Positions 1 through 9,300 of a DNA stretch of 64,000 nt are shown here, one piece after another. Source of the stretch: Pedobacter sp. PF22-3 (GTDB lineage Bacteria; Bacteroidota; Bacteroidia; Sphingobacteriales; Sphingobacteriaceae); assembly GCF_026239555.1 (NCBI RefSeq), contig NZ_JAPIVP010000001.1, positions 434,001 to 498,000 of the forward strand. Direction: 5' to 3'. The first letter of the stretch is position 1. Each line of letters starts with the position of its first letter. The translations under genes were made by a program, and so were the position numbers. The notes beneath the pieces were generated by a model that made no database searches, was not told the DNA's origin, and was given only the letters and a program-made list of their open reading frames with translations.

Positions 1-579
1 ATAATAAAGCCCTTCCGGATCTGAGGATTCGGGTGCATTTACATCAATGAGCGGTATAGGGCCATACATCCTCATCAGGTAATAGTGGTAATAGGCTTTC
101 AAAAACTCTACTTCTCCGATCCATCTTTCCCGTTCAGCTATTCCCAGATCTGGCGCTTTTGTTGGGTCTTTGATATTTTGAAGAAAGATGTTGCAATGGC
201 GTATGGCCCTGAACATCATGAGGTAGTTAAATCTTCCGTCGCCTCCTTTTAAGTCACCACCCCATTCATTAAATAAGGGCCTGCTTCTATTCTGTTCCCC
301 CTGGGCAATCTGAAAGGCTGGATGCCAATGCGCCTTATCTGTTTGGGGCAACCAGATTTCATCACCCGACATCATTCCGGCATTGTACCAGCCATCCCCA
401 TTTTTGGGTAAGTAAGAATAACAGGTAAAGAGGTATTTTTCGGCTTCAATACGAAGTTTGAATGCATTTTCGATCACGGCAACGTTGTCAGGAACTATGT
501 CCAGATACTTTTTGCAGGATGTTATGCTACAAAAGACTGTGAAAACGACAGCTAATGCAATTAATTTTTTCTTATTCAT
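1..579 (-). CDS. SusD/RagB-like outer-membrane lipoprotein, 3' part outside window
   Basis: Only the N-terminal 193 or so residues lie in the window. They begin MNKKKLIALAVVFTVFCS and reach a lipobox-type Cys (ITSCKKYLDI) at about residue 22, so the product should be a lipoprotein exposed on the cell surface. The text after it (KYLDIVPDN..., ERERWIGEVEFLKAYYHYYLMRMYGPIPLID) is the TPR-like helical core of the SusD/RagB family, which acts as the lid and ligand-capture partner of a SusC channel. The ATG is 17 nt downstream of the stop of the SusC gene on the same strand, so the two are co-transcribed. The substrate cannot be told from this fragment. Family assignment is secure; the length and C-terminal half are unseen. 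Confidence 0.93.
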   Translation of the reverse strand, partial: MNKKKLIALAVVFTVFCSITSCKKYLDIVPDNVAVIENAFKLRIEAEKYLFTCYSYLPKNGDGWYNAGMMSGDEIWLPQTDKAHWHPAFQIAQGEQNRSRPLFNEWGGDLKGGDGRFNYLMMFRAIRHCNIFLQNIKDPTKAPDLGIAERERWIGEVEFLKAYYHYYLMRMYGPIPLIDVNAPESSDPEGLYY

Positions 580-596
580 TTCCGTTAGATATTATA

Positions 597-3500
597 TTAT
601 AAACTCACCTGTAAGCCTAGGTTGTAAAGCGATTGGAGTGGATAGTTCATTCCATTGCCACGCATTTCTGCATCCCACAATTTGAACTTACTCAACATGA
701 AAAGATTGGTTGCCGATAAATAAAAGCGGATATTTCTCACATTCAGTTTTTTAATCTCTGAGGTGTATCCAAATTCCACATTCTTTAACCTAAGGAAATT
801 GCCATTCCTCATCCACCAGGTTGATGTTACATTATTGCTCGGCACCCTCCAGGTGCTTAATCTTGGCCAAAAGGCATAAAGATTAGGATTTGTCTCTGTC
901 CAATAATTGTCGGCAACTGCCTTCAGCAAACCTGTCTGATAACCACCACTTTGATAAAATGGCTGAACTTGTTCCGAGTTTATGAAAAAAGAAAAGCGGG
1001 CAGATCCCTGGAAATAAAAACTAAAATCAAATTTCTTATACCTAAAGCTTGATCCGAAACCATAAGTAATTTCTGGTTCTGTAGGATAACCAAGCGCAAC
1101 CTGATCATCTGTGTTGATAACCCCATCGTTATTTATATCCCTATATTTAATATCACCTGCCCTGAGACCACGATCGCCAAACTGAACGGGTGAATTGGCA
1201 ACTTCTTCATCATCTACAAACAACCGTTCAGCAATATACCCATAGGCTTGATTAAATGCTGCTCCTTTTCTAGATAGATATGATAGTGATGCGGGGTAAG
1301 GAAGTTCATCAATCTTACCTATCTTAGTTGTAGCATAAGTAAAAGTACCCCTGGCATTGATCGAAAAATCACGCGAAATATTTGCCCGATAGCTTCCAGA
1401 CATATCTACACCTTTGGATGTACCTTCTCCGAAATTAGAAAAAGTTGTTGCCATTAGGCCTGCTGCATTATCGATATTTGCTGCAGGTTGCAAAATGTTA
1501 GTTCTTTTTTGTTTGTAAACATCCACAACTACATCAACTCCTTTTCCTACTGTCAGATCCATCCCGATATTTAACTGTGTTGACCTCTCCCATGAAATAT
1601 CAGCATTTGCATATCTGGATATGGAAACCCCAGGACGGCTATATAATGAAGCTCCGTCATTTCTGCCAAAAGAGGCGCCATAACTATTGTCGTTTAAACT
1701 TACCCGCGACATGTAAAAGAAACGGTCATTTACGTTTCCAATGGCATCATTGCCTGCAACACCATAGGTAGCCCTGAATTTAAGACTGGAGATTACACCT
1801 CTCAGTGGTTCGAAAAACTTTTCATTCGAAATTCTGTAGCCAACACCTACAGAGGGAAAGAAGCCCCATCGGTTACGCGTATCAAAACGCTCAGAGCCAT
1901 TGTAACCGAAGTTAAATTCTGCAAGATATCTATCATCATACCCATAAGAGAACCTTCCTGAAATACCTGCATTTCTCGAAGGTAAAGACTGGATCAGCTC
2001 ATCAACATTGGCGTTTTCATAATTTGAAAGATAAGAAACAAGCATCCCTCCAACCGCATGTTTATTCTTGAAAGTCCTGTTATAATTAACCGAACCTTCC
2101 AGCCACATCCTGGAGTCAATATCTTTTGCATCCCTGCTAAAATTTAGTACTTCTGTTCCAACGGTACCTATCGAATTTTGTCCACCATCGTTTAATGCGG
2201 TTAAATTATAGGATTGATCCTGGGCATTAATCACTGCAGAATAAAAAAATGGATTGTAATTTCTATTTATCCTGTAAAAGGCGGTCCTCCGCAAATATCC
2301 CATTGCCCGTGCACTTAAGCCCGTTGTTAAAGCAGCCAGGTCCTGTTTTAATTCCAGCTGGGGCTGTAGGTTCGAGGTCTTATAAACCTGATACCCTTTT
2401 ACCATCTCTGCATAAGGATTGGTGTACAAGGTAGAACTTAAACTCAAGTCGGTATTGCGTGTCTGGGCAGAACCAAAAAGCGGATGCTCAATGAAGGGCA
2501 ATTTACCTGATGGATACACAGCAGGGAACATAACCGGATTTGCGTTTAACGCATTTCTAAAAGTTTGCTCACCGCCAGAGATACGCCTTGAACCATCAAA
2601 TCCGCCGATCGGCCCCTGATAGTCATCAAACTGGCCATACATACGGATAACTAATACGGTTGATTTGGTGAGGTCAAAATCTATATTAGTCCTGATTGAA
2701 TAGTTGTTCAGGCGAATATTATTATTAAAATTATTAATCGGGTTCACTCTTAAATTACCGTTATCCTGGTTTAAGGTACCTGCAATGTAGTACCTGGCAC
2801 GGTTAGATCCCCCTCCTATATTCAGGTTGTAACCCTGGTTAACGGTTTGCTTTTTGATGAGCTGTTCTAACCAATTATTATTAGGGTACAGGTATGGATC
2901 TTCACCAGCTGCAGTACTGTTGATTTTATTTTGGGAATAGGGTTCAATTCCATTTGGAGTGCGTGTTATGGAAGCTTCATTCGCCATTCTCATGTAGGTG
3001 ATATTGTCTGCAAACTCATAATCCCTGGTATTCCTTGATGTTCTATTCTCTACCCTGAAATTAAACTGGGGCTTTCCGTTCATTCCCATTTTGGTATTAA
3101 TCAGGACCACCCCATTTGCGCCCCTTGCACCGTAAACTGAAGAGGCCGCAGCGTCTTTCAGTACAGAAAAATCAGAGATATCATCTGGTTGCAGGCGCGC
3201 CATATCGGTTGCCGAAGATTCCACTCCATCAATTAAGATGAGCGGATCTCTTTTACCTGAGCCAAACGTAGATAAACCCCTGATATAGAAGGTAGAGTTA
3301 TCGGTGCCCATTCCTGGCTCGCCACTATTTTGGAAAGCAATCACTCCCGCAATACGCCCGGCAAGAGCATTAGTCAGGTTTGATGAAGGGGTTTTTAAAT
3401 CCTTCACGTTTACCGTTGTGATCGAACTAACCATACTCGCTTTTTTCTGGGTATTACCAAATCCCGTTACTGCAACTTCCTGTAACTCTGTGGTAGCACT

Positions 3501-3941
3501 TTCAAGTTTAATATCCAAAGTGATCACATTGCCTGCATCGACCGACTTTGAAGCAAGTGAAATTTGCCTTGGCTTGTATCCTACACACGTTATGGAGAGC
3601 AGTGCCGACTTTGAAGCCCTGATTTCGAATCGGCCAAAATTGTCTGTAGCGACTCCTTGACTGGTAGCCCCTACAATTTTGATCACGGCGCCGGGGAGTC
3701 CGCTTGTCGTGTCCCTAACAATACCCTTTACCGTGATTGAATTCTGGGCCATGGCATTAACACTCAAAAAGGTGAGAAAAAGCATGACATATTTTGCCAA
3801 TCTCACACTGTTAACACCGGATTTAATTTTCTTCATTTTTTGCTGTCTGTTCATCACGGGTGATATCATTATTTTGAAAGACCCGGTCAATAAATCAGGC
3901 AGATTACGAATTTTTGGGCTTAACCCTTGTTTGTTACTCAT
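597..3941 (-). CDS. SusC/RagA family TonB-dependent outer-membrane transporter
   Basis: A protein of 1114 codons. After a signal peptide (VMLFLTFLSVNAMAQ) comes a CarboxypepD_reg-like domain (GIVRDTTSGLPGAVIKIVG), then the TonB plug with the SusC signature (FYIRGLSTFGS...PLILIDGVE; VLKDAAASSVYGARGANGVVLI) and a long beta-barrel ending in a hydrophobic strand (LYNLGLQVSL). It imports an oligomeric nutrient across the outer membrane with its SusD partner, using TonB energy. There is no N-terminal STN domain, so FecR/sigma control is not expected; two inverted-repeat operators lie upstream instead. The ATG used here sits in an AACCAAATAATTT context. An internal ATG at 3836 would give a more conventional signal peptide and is an alternative start. 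Confidence 0.95.
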   Translation of the reverse strand: MSNKQGLSPKIRNLPDLLTGSFKIMISPVMNRQQKMKKIKSGVNSVRLAKYVMLFLTFLSVNAMAQNSITVKGIVRDTTSGLPGAVIKIVGATSQGVATDNFGRFEIRASKSALLSITCVGYKPRQISLASKSVDAGNVITLDIKLESATTELQEVAVTGFGNTQKKASMVSSITTVNVKDLKTPSSNLTNALAGRIAGVIAFQNSGEPGMGTDNSTFYIRGLSTFGSGKRDPLILIDGVESSATDMARLQPDDISDFSVLKDAAASSVYGARGANGVVLINTKMGMNGKPQFNFRVENRTSRNTRDYEFADNITYMRMANEASITRTPNGIEPYSQNKINSTAAGEDPYLYPNNNWLEQLIKKQTVNQGYNLNIGGGSNRARYYIAGTLNQDNGNLRVNPINNFNNNIRLNNYSIRTNIDFDLTKSTVLVIRMYGQFDDYQGPIGGFDGSRRISGGEQTFRNALNANPVMFPAVYPSGKLPFIEHPLFGSAQTRNTDLSLSSTLYTNPYAEMVKGYQVYKTSNLQPQLELKQDLAALTTGLSARAMGYLRRTAFYRINRNYNPFFYSAVINAQDQSYNLTALNDGGQNSIGTVGTEVLNFSRDAKDIDSRMWLEGSVNYNRTFKNKHAVGGMLVSYLSNYENANVDELIQSLPSRNAGISGRFSYGYDDRYLAEFNFGYNGSERFDTRNRWGFFPSVGVGYRISNEKFFEPLRGVISSLKFRATYGVAGNDAIGNVNDRFFYMSRVSLNDNSYGASFGRNDGASLYSRPGVSISRYANADISWERSTQLNIGMDLTVGKGVDVVVDVYKQKRTNILQPAANIDNAAGLMATTFSNFGEGTSKGVDMSGSYRANISRDFSINARGTFTYATTKIGKIDELPYPASLSYLSRKGAAFNQAYGYIAERLFVDDEEVANSPVQFGDRGLRAGDIKYRDINNDGVINTDDQVALGYPTEPEITYGFGSSFRYKKFDFSFYFQGSARFSFFINSEQVQPFYQSGGYQTGLLKAVADNYWTETNPNLYAFWPRLSTWRVPSNNVTSTWWMRNGNFLRLKNVEFGYTSEIKKLNVRNIRFYLSATNLFMLSKFKLWDAEMRGNGMNYPLQSLYNLGLQVSL

Positions 3942-4016
3942 AAATTATTTGGTTATTAGTTTTTAAATGGTTTTAAATAGGCATAACATACCCCATTCCT
4001 TTTCAAGATTAATTTT

Positions 4017-4035
4017 AAACGTCAAAACAACGTTT
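4017..4035. promoter_or_regulatory. Inverted repeat AAACGT-N7-ACGTTT, copy 1 (candidate operator)
   Basis: AAACGT (4017-4022), a 7-nt spacer and ACGTTT (4030-4035), about 76 nt upstream of the SusC start at 3941. The arms and the spacer length match the second copy 200 nt further upstream. Half-sites of this kind resemble LacI-family operators, but the protein that binds is unknown. Confidence 0.5.
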
Positions 4036-4227
4036 ATTATAATAAGCAAAGAAATATGGCATAAGACGAAGTCTTAACCCATTTCTGTTTAAACATATCC
4101 CTTATCTGAAAATGATAGTGCTGACTTTTAAATAGGTGCTTGCCTATAGAGGATTCGACTTTTGTTCATTTAGTTATATTTGGTTATTGGTTATTTATAC
4201 TTTTTATCACTTAAAAAGATAATACGC

Positions 4228-4260
4228 ATTTAATAAACGTCTAAAAAACGTTTATTAAAT
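4228..4260. promoter_or_regulatory. Perfect 13-bp inverted repeat containing AAACGT-N7-ACGTTT, copy 2
   Basis: ATTTAATAAACGT (4228-4240) is followed by a 7-nt spacer and its exact reverse complement (4248-4260). The inner AAACGT-N7-ACGTTT core is the same as in copy 1. There is no following T-run and no upstream gene end, so a protein-binding site is more likely than a terminator. It lies between two divergent genes and could serve either, but pairing with copy 1 points to the SusC operon. Confidence 0.55.
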
Positions 4261-4801
4261 GTAAACACTATCGCGATACAATATTGCCCGTATTTTAACA
4301 CAAAATTACCATATTTTAACACATACCTACTATCTTTTAGCTAATTTATTTGATAATCACTTTAGGATGCTTAGGACTTCTACAGGTTATGGCATTTTAA
4401 ATCTGTGACGGCATTGGGCAAAGAGGAGCGCTGACCGTATATAACCAGAAGCTGGCTGCTAATACAGTATGATGGATCGACAGATCAAATGGAAAGATAG
4501 ATTGAAAAAATGAAGAGAAGAAATCTGGGTTCAGTCTTTACGATTCCATCAAAACGGTTTAACTTACCCTTTGTCATTTCCAATCATATTCTCCCGGCTC
4601 ATTTTCCAGGATTTTTTTAGTGACTGATACCTGGGATTGAAATATTTAAAGAAGCTATTCATGATGATCCATTTGAACGGTACTAGACCGATATTATGAG
4701 ATTCGGATAAACTAACCAATTCCTGTAAAAATTTGTTTTTTATAACACATCACTTTTAGTTAAAATCACGATCTTTATTAACTCAAATAAAACAAACAGA
4801 T

Positions 4802-6019
4802 ATGAAAAAATTATTTTTAATATTCCTGCTACTGCCTTTTATTGGTAGCGCACAGGTTAAAGGTACCCATTTTGAACATGGACTTTCCTGGCGACAGGTG
4901 AAAGAAAAAGCAAAAAAAGAGAACAAATTCCTTTTGGTCGACTGCTTTACCACCTGGTGCGGTCCTTGCAAATATATGGCCAGTACCATTTTCCCGCAGG
5001 AGAAGGTGGGTGAATTCTTTAACAAAAACTTTGTAAATGTTAAGGTACAGTTCGACCAAACCAAAAATGACAGTGAAGAAGTTAAAAGCTGGTATGCCGA
5101 TGCCAAGGCTATGAGCAAAGAGTTTAAGATAAATGCCTATCCTACCTTTCTGATCTTCTCTCCACAGGGAGCGCTTGTACACCGTATTGTGGGCGGCGGT
5201 GAGGCAGATGAATTTATCGCCAGAGCGCAGATGGCCCTCAACCCGGAAACCCAGTATTATACGCTGCTGAAAAAAAGCGAGTCAGGAAATCCTACTCCTC
5301 AAACCCTGAAACAATTGGCCGTTAGTGCCGAAGCCGCATATGATGAGGAAAACTCCGAAAAATTTGCCAACGCTTATCTTGATACACAAAAAGATCTCTA
5401 TACCAAAGAAAACCTGGAGTTTATCAGCAGATACACCAGAAGCACTAAAAGCAAGGGATTTGAACTGATGCTAAAAGATCCTGAAAAAATAGATGCGATA
5501 TTAGGAAAGGGAAAATCGAATAAAATCTTAAGCAATATTATTCTGGAGGAAAACATCTATCCCGCGCTTAGAAAACCCAATGTAAATATAGATTCACTGG
5601 TTGCTGCCGTACAGGCGAAATACCCGAAAGTGGACATTAACGAACCCACAGACCTGATCAAGATCCAGGTTTTTCAGAGCGAAAAAAAATGGGACAAATT
5701 TCAGCCTGCAGTATTAAGCTATATGAAAAAATATGGCACCGAAGTACGTGCTGATATGCTGAATTCTTTTGCATGGACTGTTTTTGAAAATTGCAAAGAC
5801 ACCAACTGCATCACCGAGGCGCTAAGCTGGAGTAAACGCAGTGTGGATGAGACCCAAAGCAAGGAACCCTCCTATTTGGACACTTATGCCAATCTATTGT
5901 ATAAACTGGGTAAGAAGGACCAGGCGATCGCCATGCAGCAAAAAGCAGTGGATCTGGTTGCAGCTGAAAATAAAGCGCAGTACCAGGTTACGCTTGATAA
6001 AATGAAAAAAGGGGAATAA
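4802..6019 (+). CDS. Exported thioredoxin-fold protein with helical C-terminal region
   Basis: 405 residues with a cleavable signal peptide (LFLIFLLLPFIGSAQ). Residues 30-150 or so are a thioredoxin domain: WCGPC redox motif (TTWCGPCKYM), a Thioredoxin_7-like start (HGLSWRQVKEKAKKENKFLLVDCF) and the cis-proline loop (INAYPTFLIF). The remaining 250 residues are helical; the last 60 (LDTYANLLYKLGKKDQAIAMQQKAVDL) read as a TPR. It probably works in the periplasm as a thiol oxidoreductase on an unknown client. It stands alone on the plus strand, followed by a strong terminator, and is divergent from the SusC/SusD operon. The fold and motif are certain; the function is not. Confidence 0.85.
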   Translation: MKKLFLIFLLLPFIGSAQVKGTHFEHGLSWRQVKEKAKKENKFLLVDCFTTWCGPCKYMASTIFPQEKVGEFFNKNFVNVKVQFDQTKNDSEEVKSWYADAKAMSKEFKINAYPTFLIFSPQGALVHRIVGGGEADEFIARAQMALNPETQYYTLLKKSESGNPTPQTLKQLAVSAEAAYDEENSEKFANAYLDTQKDLYTKENLEFISRYTRSTKSKGFELMLKDPEKIDAILGKGKSNKILSNIILEENIYPALRKPNVNIDSLVAAVQAKYPKVDINEPTDLIKIQVFQSEKKWDKFQPAVLSYMKKYGTEVRADMLNSFAWTVFENCKDTNCITEALSWSKRSVDETQSKEPSYLDTYANLLYKLGKKDQAIAMQQKAVDLVAAENKAQYQVTLDKMKKGE

Positions 6020-6033
6020 CCTTTAAGATTAAG

Positions 6034-6074
6034 AAAAAGGGGATGCAGCTTTTGGAGCCGCATCCCCTTTTTTT
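6034..6074 (+). terminator. Rho-independent terminator of the thioredoxin-like gene
   Basis: GGGGATGC (6039-6046) pairs with GCATCCCC (6060-6067), followed by a T7 run, 15 nt after the stop codon of the upstream gene. Confidence 0.85.
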
Positions 6075-6228
6075 GAGAATGCCCTGATATAAAACATCAT
6101 CAGAGAGGTTGTCCTGTAAGCTAATCGCCTATGTCAATCGCAAAAAGATATCACGTTGAGGGATAATTTATTGTATAAAAATCAATATATGTTTGAAAGA
6201 TGTTCTGCCGATATTTTTAACTCAAAGT

Positions 6229-6341
6229 CGTCACCCTGAATTTATTTCAGGGTCTTAATAGCAGGAAAGATGCTGACCACGAAGTAGCTATTAGGCCTTT
6301 AAAACAATAAAAACTGCTAATAAAATAAATTCAGCATGACG
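6229..6341. repeat. Miniature repeat element with terminal inverted repeats (MITE/REP-like), full copy
   Basis: The left end CGTCACCCTGAATTTATT (6229-6246) and the right end AATAAATTCAGCATGACG (6324-6341) are inverted copies with two mismatches. The left end also folds on itself (CCCTGAA, 5-nt loop, TTCAGGG; 6234-6252). The inner part with the right end (6265-6346) recurs at 56487-56568 with one visible mismatch in 82 nt. It has no coding capacity and lies in the 613-nt spacer between convergent transcription units; nothing else is recognisable in that spacer. Confidence 0.75.
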
Positions 6342-6558
6342 ATCGCGGTTAGAAAAAGGAGGTTAAAACTAATCAAAATGCATAAATACTAATCGAATTT
6401 AGGTTATTAGAAATCTATCAATGCTCACGTGCGTAGTAAAGGGCATTTATTTACGATTTATTAATCTTAGGAAAGGCCCAAAAATCAAATAAGCGCCATG
6501 TTTTCAACTCAACTATTTTCATAGCCTACTATTATGGCTCCCGGTGACTTTTCAAAGC

Positions 6559-6592
6559 AAACCCTCATATGCATTTCGGCATATAAGGGTTT
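6559..6592 (-). terminator. Hairpin ending the SusC/TlpA minus-strand operon
   Basis: A 14-bp stem with a 6-nt loop (AAACCCTCATATGC at 6559-6572, GCATATAAGGGTTT at 6579-6592). The single non-Watson-Crick position becomes a G-U pair in minus-strand RNA, which fits use for the minus operon ending at 6633. The T-rich tail is imperfect. Confidence 0.6.
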
Positions 6593-6632
6593 ACTTTAAT
6601 AATTATTTATCCATTCCTGGGATAATTACATT

Positions 6633-7808
6633 TTATCTGGACATCTCTATCATGGTTGAAAGTTGCCTCACAGCCACCTCATTTGGCCAAAGCAAGCCCA
6701 GTTCCTTAAAGCGTATTTTACCATTGCCATCAATAATAAACTTTGCAGGAATTCCGGAAACACCAAATGAGGTTACTGCAGGATTCTTTTTTGTAACGGG
6801 ATCTTTAGTATCCATATACAAAGGCAAATCCAGGTTATGGGTTAACAAATAGTTTACAGCATCAGTTTTGGGGTCCGGAACGGTTTCCCAGGTGTGTATA
6901 AACAAAAACTTTACTGTCGGGTCATTTTTATATTTATTAACCATCATTTGCATCGCCGGAAGCGACTTCTTACAAGGTCCGCACCAGGTTGCCCAAAAAT
7001 CAAGAATAATGGTCTTTCCTTTAAAGTCTGACAAGGATACTTCCTTGCCATTTATATCTTTTACCTTAAACTCTGGTGCCTGCTCCGACATCATTTTGGC
7101 TGCTATTTCCGCTTTATATTTGTCATCAAACTGCTTGGTTAAGGCATGGAGGTAAGCATTTGCATCTTTCCCTGGATGCACCCTTACATAAGCATTTTTT
7201 AGTTCTGTCTTGACATCATCATTGGCCAGGCCTGATAAAACTGCTTTCTCCAATTCAGGAAGCGCTTCCTGATACCTGCCGCTTTTGCTCATCAAATAAT
7301 AATACTGTGCAGTTAATCCTGCACTTTTTTTGCTAGCCTGCTCATAGCATTCTTTTATAGCAGCGAAAGCCTTTTCATGTTCGCCCAGCTTATCTGCTAC
7401 CTGACTATATAATTGCAATAAATACAACCGCTCTTCCTTTGCGTTGGTTGAGTTGTTTAATTCTTGCTTAACCAAGGTTTCAGCGGCTTTCAAATCATAA
7501 GCCATTAAACCGGTAGTAACATTTTCAACATACATAATTCTTGCAGTTTCCTGGATCTGGTTGAAATAATATAAAGCCTTCGTAGAATTTTTTGCTATTA
7601 CAAAATTATCTACCAATATAGCTCTGTATTTGTCAAAACTCTCATTTGGATGCGCTTTAACCAAACGGTTCAGAATGGCTTCTTTTTTTGAAAGATCAAT
7701 GAAAATCTTCAAGGAATCAAGACTAGCTTTATAAGCGGGTTCCGCCTGCTGACTATATACCGATAAACCGGTAAACAGGAGCGCAATAAACATTGTTATT
7801 TTTCTCAT
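6633..7808 (-). CDS. TlpA-like periplasmic thioredoxin with helical N-terminal domain
   Basis: 391 residues: signal peptide (MRKITMFIALLFTGLSVYSQ), then about 220 residues of TPR-like helices, then a TlpA/AhpC-TSA redoxin domain from about residue 245 (APEFKVKDINGKEVSLSDFKGKTIILDFWATWCGPCKKSLPAM) with a WCGPC active site and the cis-proline loop (GVSGIPAKFIID). It is the last gene of the operon that encodes a SusC/SusD pair and two lipoproteins, 32 nt after the PKD-like gene. TlpA-type proteins reduce periplasmic disulfides; linkage to an uptake operon suggests it acts on the imported ligand or on operon products. That link is inference. Confidence 0.88.
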   Translation of the reverse strand: MRKITMFIALLFTGLSVYSQQAEPAYKASLDSLKIFIDLSKKEAILNRLVKAHPNESFDKYRAILVDNFVIAKNSTKALYYFNQIQETARIMYVENVTTGLMAYDLKAAETLVKQELNNSTNAKEERLYLLQLYSQVADKLGEHEKAFAAIKECYEQASKKSAGLTAQYYYLMSKSGRYQEALPELEKAVLSGLANDDVKTELKNAYVRVHPGKDANAYLHALTKQFDDKYKAEIAAKMMSEQAPEFKVKDINGKEVSLSDFKGKTIILDFWATWCGPCKKSLPAMQMMVNKYKNDPTVKFLFIHTWETVPDPKTDAVNYLLTHNLDLPLYMDTKDPVTKKNPAVTSFGVSGIPAKFIIDGNGKIRFKELGLLWPNEVAVRQLSTMIEMSR

Positions 7809-7840
7809 TTTTGATTAGATATTACAAATCTTTTTCCAAG

Positions 7841-9289
7841 TTACATCGACAGATTTTGTCTGGCAGCGGCAATTTGCATAATTTCCCCAAAGCCGGTAAA
7901 TTTCTTAGTGTACGTACCGTTGTTAAATTCTCCCTGGGCATTGATGTCGAAATAATAAACCTCGCCCGCTGAACCATTATTCACACCAATCACCAGTTGT
8001 TTGCTGGTACTTCGTTTCATTTCGATATCTTTAATTACATACCCAGTCGGGAAAGTGTAGATAAGCCTTGCCGATTTAGCAAGTATGTCGTATAAATACA
8101 CGTTATTGCCGGCGGTATAATAAAGTTGTTTTAAGATGGAAGAGGTTGCAAAGTTAGTGGCACTACCAATTTCCGGACTACTATCCATTTTTTGATTAAT
8201 CCCAGGATGGGTACTGTTCCCATCCCCTGTTAAAGATAGTAAGTAGCGTCCATCGTTACCTTCCATAATATAATACCATTCAATTCCCTCTTGTGATAAG
8301 GTTGTTACGCCCCGGTCATAAGCGATCATTTTTTTACCTACGTTTGCCATATCAAACGAGTTTGTTGTTAAAGGTGTTGCAGGTGCACGATCCAGAATCC
8401 TAGATAAATACGGCATCTGCATAAAACTCATTGTGTTGTTGTCGTAGAAATAAGTCATACTATAATCGGCGGGGAATATGCCGGGGAATAAATTATAGTT
8501 ACCGGGAATGCGCTGAGTAAAGGGTTTTACATTGTCTGAATTTGCTCCGGAAAGCCCAACATATAAATTGCCGTCTGCCACTATATACTGTTCAAATTGT
8601 AAATTATTTATCATGAATACTGGGGCAGTTTTGAACGGAAGTGGTGTAGCCAAACCCGGGAGTATTGAACTTTTGTCACCAAGATCCAGCCAGTCGTTCA
8701 TGTTAAAACGATAAACATTTTGATCACTGAAGTAATAGAAGAAACCACCCTTCCCAAAATTATATAAGGCCAGTGCTTTACCTGGATAGGTTTTATTGTT
8801 TGCCACTTCCATAGGATTGTCAAAAATGACATCATCTGTCCGGATCAATGAAACTTTGCCTTTTCCATCTTTGTTATTGACAATATACCAACCATCAGGA
8901 TAGATCCCAGTAACGACAACGGTATAACGCTTTAGCGTATAAATGCCATTTTTCTTGCTCGTCACTTTGTATACTACCTGATAAGTGCTGGGGCTTAATG
9001 TTACTTTGATACGTAGATTTTTTGTTTTAGCAATTGTTGTTGTATCTGTTGGTGTATCAAGTTTCCAGCTATAGGTAAATGAATCACTTTCGGGCATTGT
9101 TTGAGTCAATGTTGGTGTGATGATCAGCGAATCACGTTGAGCTACCGTAAAACTGGTTGTTGCATCTGTAATCTTAATGTCGTTGATTTGATCATATTTA
9201 AACGATTGGTTGTCTTTTTTGCAGGCCGAAAATGCCAGCATGATTAGAATAAAAACCGGGCTGAGCTTTAAAAAGTATTTTAAATGCAT
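7841..9289 (-). CDS. PKD-like family surface lipoprotein
   Basis: 482 residues with a lipoprotein signal (FILIMLAFSACKKDNQ). An Ig/PKD-like beta domain occupies about residues 40-125 (DSLIITPTLTQTMPESDSFTYSWKLDTPT...YQVVYKVTSKKNGIYTLKRYTVVVTG). The remaining 350 residues are beta-rich with repeated blade-like strands (YYIMEGNDGRYLLSLTGDG; NNVYLYDILAKSARLIYTF), probably a propeller. Its gene lies between the DUF4843 lipoprotein (11-nt gap) and the TlpA-like gene. By position it should be an accessory surface subunit of the SusC/SusD complex. Family naming rests on recognition of the PKD-like/DUF4843 gene pair; the ligand is unknown. Confidence 0.8.
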   Translation of the reverse strand: MHLKYFLKLSPVFILIMLAFSACKKDNQSFKYDQINDIKITDATTSFTVAQRDSLIITPTLTQTMPESDSFTYSWKLDTPTDTTTIAKTKNLRIKVTLSPSTYQVVYKVTSKKNGIYTLKRYTVVVTGIYPDGWYIVNNKDGKGKVSLIRTDDVIFDNPMEVANNKTYPGKALALYNFGKGGFFYYFSDQNVYRFNMNDWLDLGDKSSILPGLATPLPFKTAPVFMINNLQFEQYIVADGNLYVGLSGANSDNVKPFTQRIPGNYNLFPGIFPADYSMTYFYDNNTMSFMQMPYLSRILDRAPATPLTTNSFDMANVGKKMIAYDRGVTTLSQEGIEWYYIMEGNDGRYLLSLTGDGNSTHPGINQKMDSSPEIGSATNFATSSILKQLYYTAGNNVYLYDILAKSARLIYTFPTGYVIKDIEMKRSTSKQLVIGVNNGSAGEVYYFDINAQGEFNNGTYTKKFTGFGEIMQIAAARQNLSM

Positions 9290-9300
9290 AATATTTTAAA

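Larger units (their letters stand above)
3942..4801. other. 860-nt spacer between divergent SusC and thioredoxin-like genes
   Basis: AT-rich non-coding stretch. It contains the two AAACGT-N7-ACGTTT inverted repeats listed separately, both in the half nearest the SusC gene. Between about 4300 and 4780 I read all frames for remnants and found only short open stretches with no recognisable family. No RNA gene was seen. Confidence 0.6.

Noticed and set aside
4300..4780. Degenerate gene between SusC and the thioredoxin-like gene
   Set aside because: Open stretches of about 30 codons exist on the minus strand but none carries a recognisable motif or consistent protein-like text.
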